Positions 61,464-64,000 of a DNA stretch of 64,000 nucleotides are shown piece after piece. Within the stretch, counting starts at the first letter, position 1. Each line of letters starts with the position of its first letter. The stretch comes from Candidatus Woesearchaeota archaeon (GTDB lineage Archaea; Nanobdellota; Nanobdellia; Woesearchaeales; UBA10216), in contig JACPTG010000003.1 in assembly GCA_016192905.1 (NCBI GenBank), positions 1 to 64,000 on the forward strand, written 5' to 3'. The notes beneath the pieces are model-generated. The model saw only the letters and a list, made by a program, of their open reading frames with translations. It was not told the origin of the DNA and did not search any database. Position numbers and translations under genes: made by a program.

Positions 61464-61724
61464 TTACGATAAGCGGGACAATTCCCTCCTTATCAGCCCC
61501 TCCACAAAAGGGCTCATCTTTAGCCCTCTCTCCCCGCAATGCCTCCTGAGGCTGCGCAGCGTATCCACGCTGAGGGTGAAATTAGCCCTTGTTTTAGTGC
61601 CCCACTTCCTCAGCCTTCCAGTCCTGTCATACTCCTCCAGTGCCAGGAAGGGCTCAGGCATAAGCTCAGGCAGCCTTTTAGCCAGCTCAAACACCTCTTT
61701 GTTCAACACGCTAGCGTATGGCAT
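61464..61724 (-). CDS. RHH-like antitoxin downstream of Fic/Doc
   Basis: 86 residues. The end ANFTLSVDTLRSLRRHCGER and MSPFVEGLIRRELSRL fits a ribbon-helix-helix. Overlaps the Fic gene by 14 nt, but comes after the toxin, not before as in phd-doc. Confidence 0.6.
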   Translation of the reverse strand: MPYASVLNKEVFELAKRLPELMPEPFLALEEYDRTGRLRKWGTKTRANFTLSVDTLRSLRRHCGERGLKMSPFVEGLIRRELSRLS

Positions 61725-62043
61725 TTTGCATCATCCTCCTTATGATATATGTATTTGCAATTCTCCTCCTTGCAATTGAAACCACCGCCCTGTCAACCTT
61801 GTAGCTGTCATAAGCAAGCTTACGGCTTTCAAAAACTGACATGATGAAAGCCGCAGCGGTTCGCTTGTTGCCATCGGCGAAGACATGGTCGTTCACAATT
61901 GCCCTGACAATCAGCGCAAGCTGCTCCTGCCAGTTCTTGGACCCTTCTGCAGCTGAAACCGCGAACTCAAGGCTTCCTTTATTCATGAGCGTTCCCTTGT
62001 CAAATTGCCTGTTGATTTCTATGAACGGCGCCAAATCAGCCAT
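61711..62043 (-). CDS. Fic/Doc-family toxin
   Basis: 110 residues from ATG 62043. The active-site loop HVFADGNKRT (residues 53-62) is the Doc/Fic signature with the catalytic His. Compact length fits Doc kinases or AMP-transferring Fic proteins. TATA-like tatatttaaataa at about 62070. Confidence 0.85.
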   Translation of the reverse strand: MADLAPFIEINRQFDKGTLMNKGSLEFAVSAAEGSKNWQEQLALIVRAIVNDHVFADGNKRTAAAFIMSVFESRKLAYDSYKVDRAVVSIARRRIANTYIIRRMMQNAIR

Positions 62044-62146
62044 TTTAATACACATTAATACACACTATTATTTAAATATATCTGTTTTGCCGCCAGAGGT
62101 ACGGGAAAAGCCAAAATTCGTATACGAGTTATAACATGTAATTATA

Positions 62147-62344
62147 ATGAACCTTGCTTTGGCCCTCCATGCCCAGGAGCGGATGGTCGAAAAGGGCATA
62201 ACCCGGCAGCAGGTCATTGGCACGATAAAAAGGGGCTCAAAAGTTGTCCAAACAGATGGTTTTTTGGCCTCTTTTGGGTACGTTAAGGTGGCGTATGCTG
62301 TAAAAGGGGATAATTACATTGTCAAGACGGTGATGCTAAGATGA
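62147..62344 (+). CDS. DUF4258-type toxin
   Basis: 65 residues. ALHAQERMVEKGITRQQVIG and VKVAYAVKGDNYIVKTVML are the DUF4258 core (RelE-like fold). Overlaps the zinc-finger antitoxin by 4 nt (ATGA). Confidence 0.75.
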   Translation: MNLALALHAQERMVEKGITRQQVIGTIKRGSKVVQTDGFLASFGYVKVAYAVKGDNYIVKTVMLR

Positions 62345-62673
62345 ACAAAAAATGCTACATTTGCGGAAAAGGTGAGCTTGTAACGAGAAAGGTGGATGTC
62401 AAGCCTTACGGGGTTCCGATAGGCAAATTTGATGCAGAGGTCTGTTCGGACTGCAATGAAACCTTCTTTAGTGAGCAGATTTCAGATAAAATTGATGAAG
62501 CTGCAAAAAGCAAGGGGCTCTGGGGGCTTGAAGCAAGGACAAAAATAGGGCAGGCTGGAAATTCCATTGACGTCAGGATAAGCAAAAGGATAGCTGAATT
62601 CGCAGGATTGAGGAAGGGGGCAGAGGTCAGGGTGTACCCTGAGGGCAGAAACAGGATAATCATTGAGCATTAA
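62341..62673 (+). CDS. YgiT-type zinc-finger antitoxin with AbrB-like tail
   Basis: 110 residues. Two CxxC pairs (CYICGKGE, CSDCNETF) form the YgiT/MqsA N-terminal zinc finger. NSIDVRISKRIAEFAGLRKG and AEVRVYPEGRNRIIIE look like an AbrB/MazE DNA-binding domain. Standard toxin-antitoxin order with DUF4258. Confidence 0.8.
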   Translation: MNKKCYICGKGELVTRKVDVKPYGVPIGKFDAEVCSDCNETFFSEQISDKIDEAAKSKGLWGLEARTKIGQAGNSIDVRISKRIAEFAGLRKGAEVRVYPEGRNRIIIEH

Positions 62674-62753
62674 GGTAAAGGCATGCGAAAAGTATTGATA
62701 TATCCGCTGAGCCAAAACCTATATATACAGCCCATGGCAGGAATGGGAAGGGG

Positions 62754-63653
62754 ATGAATATCCGCTTTGAAAAGAGGCACAGGTACGCCATAGGGTTAGC
62801 CATTGTGCTGTTCATACTTGACTTCTACCTCTTCCTTGGAAGGGTGCTGTTCGTTCCCCTGATGGGGATAGTGGTTACCGTAGCATGGCTTCCGTACTGG
62901 ATGGATGTCTTCAGGGAAAACAGGAAGCAGAAGGAGCTGGAGGCGAGGTTCCCTGAATTCGTAAGGAACCTTACCGGAGCAATAAAGTCAGGAATGCCTG
63001 CATCCACGGCAGTTGTGCACGTGTCAGGCACAGACTATGGAGCCCTTTCTCCCCATGTAAGAAAGCTCGCCAACCAGATTGAGTGGGCAATACCCTTCAA
63101 GAAGGCCTTCGTGAACTTTGGAAGGGAAACTAAAAACGGGATTATAAAAAGGGCGATAGCAACTGTAATCCAGGCAGAGCAGGCAGGCGGGAACATTGAG
63201 GACGTGCTGAACTCGATAACAGAAAGCCTCATACAGATAAAGAGGATAAAGGAGGAAAGGAAGGCGAGCCTTCATTCCCAGATAATGCAGAGCTACGTGA
63301 TTTTTTTCGTTTTCCTCGGGGTGATGATAATCATCCAGAACCTGCTGATACCTTACATGAGCAGGATAAGCTCCGCGGGCTCAGGGCTTGAGGGAATAAC
63401 AGAGCAGCAGCAGATACTGCAAAAGGTGACCATAGAGCTGGCGACGCCATCCGCATTCATCTCAAGCTTCGGCCAGTGGCTGATAAGCCTTTACGGCATA
63501 TTCCTGATGATGAGCCTGATACAGGCGTTCTTCGCAGGGGTTGTCCTGGGCAAGCTCGCTGAAGGAGACCTGACCTCAGGCCTGAAGCACTCGTTAATCA
63601 TGATGACCTTTGCATTCGTGGCAATAACCTTTGCGCAGGGATTTGTGAAGTAA
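62754..63653 (+). CDS. Pilus membrane platform protein (second T2SSF)
   Basis: 299 residues. Membrane helices at 12-50, a T2SSF helical domain (FPEFVRNLTGAIKSGMPAST, AEQAGGNIEDVLNSI) and three C-terminal membrane helices. TATA box (cctatatatac) at about 62717. It would complete the two-subunit platform with the 58316 protein but is separated from it by TA genes. Confidence 0.88.
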   Translation: MNIRFEKRHRYAIGLAIVLFILDFYLFLGRVLFVPLMGIVVTVAWLPYWMDVFRENRKQKELEARFPEFVRNLTGAIKSGMPASTAVVHVSGTDYGALSPHVRKLANQIEWAIPFKKAFVNFGRETKNGIIKRAIATVIQAEQAGGNIEDVLNSITESLIQIKRIKEERKASLHSQIMQSYVIFFVFLGVMIIIQNLLIPYMSRISSAGSGLEGITEQQQILQKVTIELATPSAFISSFGQWLISLYGIFLMMSLIQAFFAGVVLGKLAEGDLTSGLKHSLIMMTFAFVAITFAQGFVK

Positions 63654-63665
63654 AAAACTCGTCCT

Positions 63666-64000
63666 ATGAGAATCTCCCTTGACGTAAGAAAGACGCCTGA
63701 GCAGAACGCCGCAGAATACTATGAGAAGGCAAAGAAGGCGAAGAAAAAGCTTGAAGGCGCGCGCAAGGCGCTGGATGCAAGCAGGAGAAAGCTTGAAGCC
63801 CTGCAAAAAGCCCAGGCGGCAGAGCAGCAAAAGAAGAAGGAAGCGCCCAAGCAGGAGAAAAAGTGGTACGAGAAGCTAAGATGGTTCACAAGCAGCGAAG
63901 GGTTCCTGGTGATAGGCGGAAAAGACGCCACCTCCAATGAGATAGTCATCAAGAAGCACACAGATGCAAACGACATAGTGTTCCACACTGACATGGCAGG
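63666..64000 (+). CDS. NFACT-R (DUF814) protein, continues past window end
   Basis: Starts [20 protein letters not shown], matching the middle of NEMF/RqcH proteins just before the coiled coil. Coiled coil ([20 protein letters not shown]) and the start of the NFACT-R domain ([28 protein letters not shown]) follow. No NFACT-N domain precedes it, so it is either a separate C-terminal-half gene or a split one. Confidence 0.85.
   Translation, partial: MRISLDVRKTPEQNAAEYYEKAKKAKKKLEGARKALDASRRKLEALQKAQAAEQQKKKEAPKQEKKWYEKLRWFTSSEGFLVIGGKDATSNEIVIKKHTDANDIVFHTDMA

Noticed and set aside
1-64000. tRNA or rRNA genes
   Set aside because: I looked for cloverleaf-like and rRNA-like conserved segments in the intergenic regions and recognised none; a covariance search would be decisive.

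Overview
The window looks archaeal. Genes are preceded by TATA boxes about 25 nt upstream of very short or absent leaders. There are class III (archaeal type IV) pilin signal sequences and an archaeal pilus assembly ATPase with paired membrane subunits. Many proteins carry N-x-S/T sequons, and an NFACT-type ribosome quality control gene starts at the right edge. The small coupled genes, huge surface protein and DUF4143/DUF234 ATPases would suit a DPANN-type lineage, but nothing seen here fixes the taxon. No rRNA, tRNA, CRISPR array, transposase, integrase or reverse transcriptase was recognised.

Layout. 1-2.9 kb: a RHH-HEPN-MNT toxin-antitoxin (TA) module, then a chain of truncated MNT and PIN genes. 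2.9-5.7 kb: a secreted fibre-like protein built from SGNVGIG repeats. 5.7-13.8 kb: decayed and intact TA loci (VapBC, DUF433/DUF5615, HEPN/MNT, PIN with convergent mini-antitoxins), a DUF4143 ATPase, and two collapsed copies of the 5' end of the next gene. 14.0-32.1 kb: one 18-kb gene for a giant secreted LamG/Ig-like protein (about 6,030 aa). 32.1-35.1 kb: a second chain of PIN, mini-antitoxin and DUF433/DUF5615 modules. 35.2-36.9 kb: a second fibre gene ending in an S74 intramolecular chaperone domain, broken by a frameshift. 36.9-51.2 kb: an island of RelBE, HicBA, VapBC, DUF433/DUF5615 and HEPN/MNT loci plus three archaeal ATPases, separated by a recurring intergenic element that contains fossil pieces of fibre genes and one shared promoter. 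51.2-63.7 kb: a type IV pilus locus (pilins, anchored accessory proteins, intein-bearing ATPase, two T2SSF membrane proteins) interrupted at 60.5-62.7 kb by another TA insertion. 63.7 kb to the end: the start of an NFACT-R protein.

Main interpretation. The left 51 kb appears to be an adhesin/fibre variation locus in which surface-protein 5' ends (promoter plus signal peptide) and TA genes occupy interchangeable slots. Identical promoter/leader blocks sit upstream of either a fibre gene or a PIN toxin. Signal-peptide mini-ORFs overlap PIN start codons. Fossil fibre repeats and S74 tails lie between TA modules. Many toxins are truncated or frameshifted next to intact antitoxins. I infer repeated recombination between surface-protein cassettes with TA modules as spacers. 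This rests on sequence arrangement only and has not been tested.
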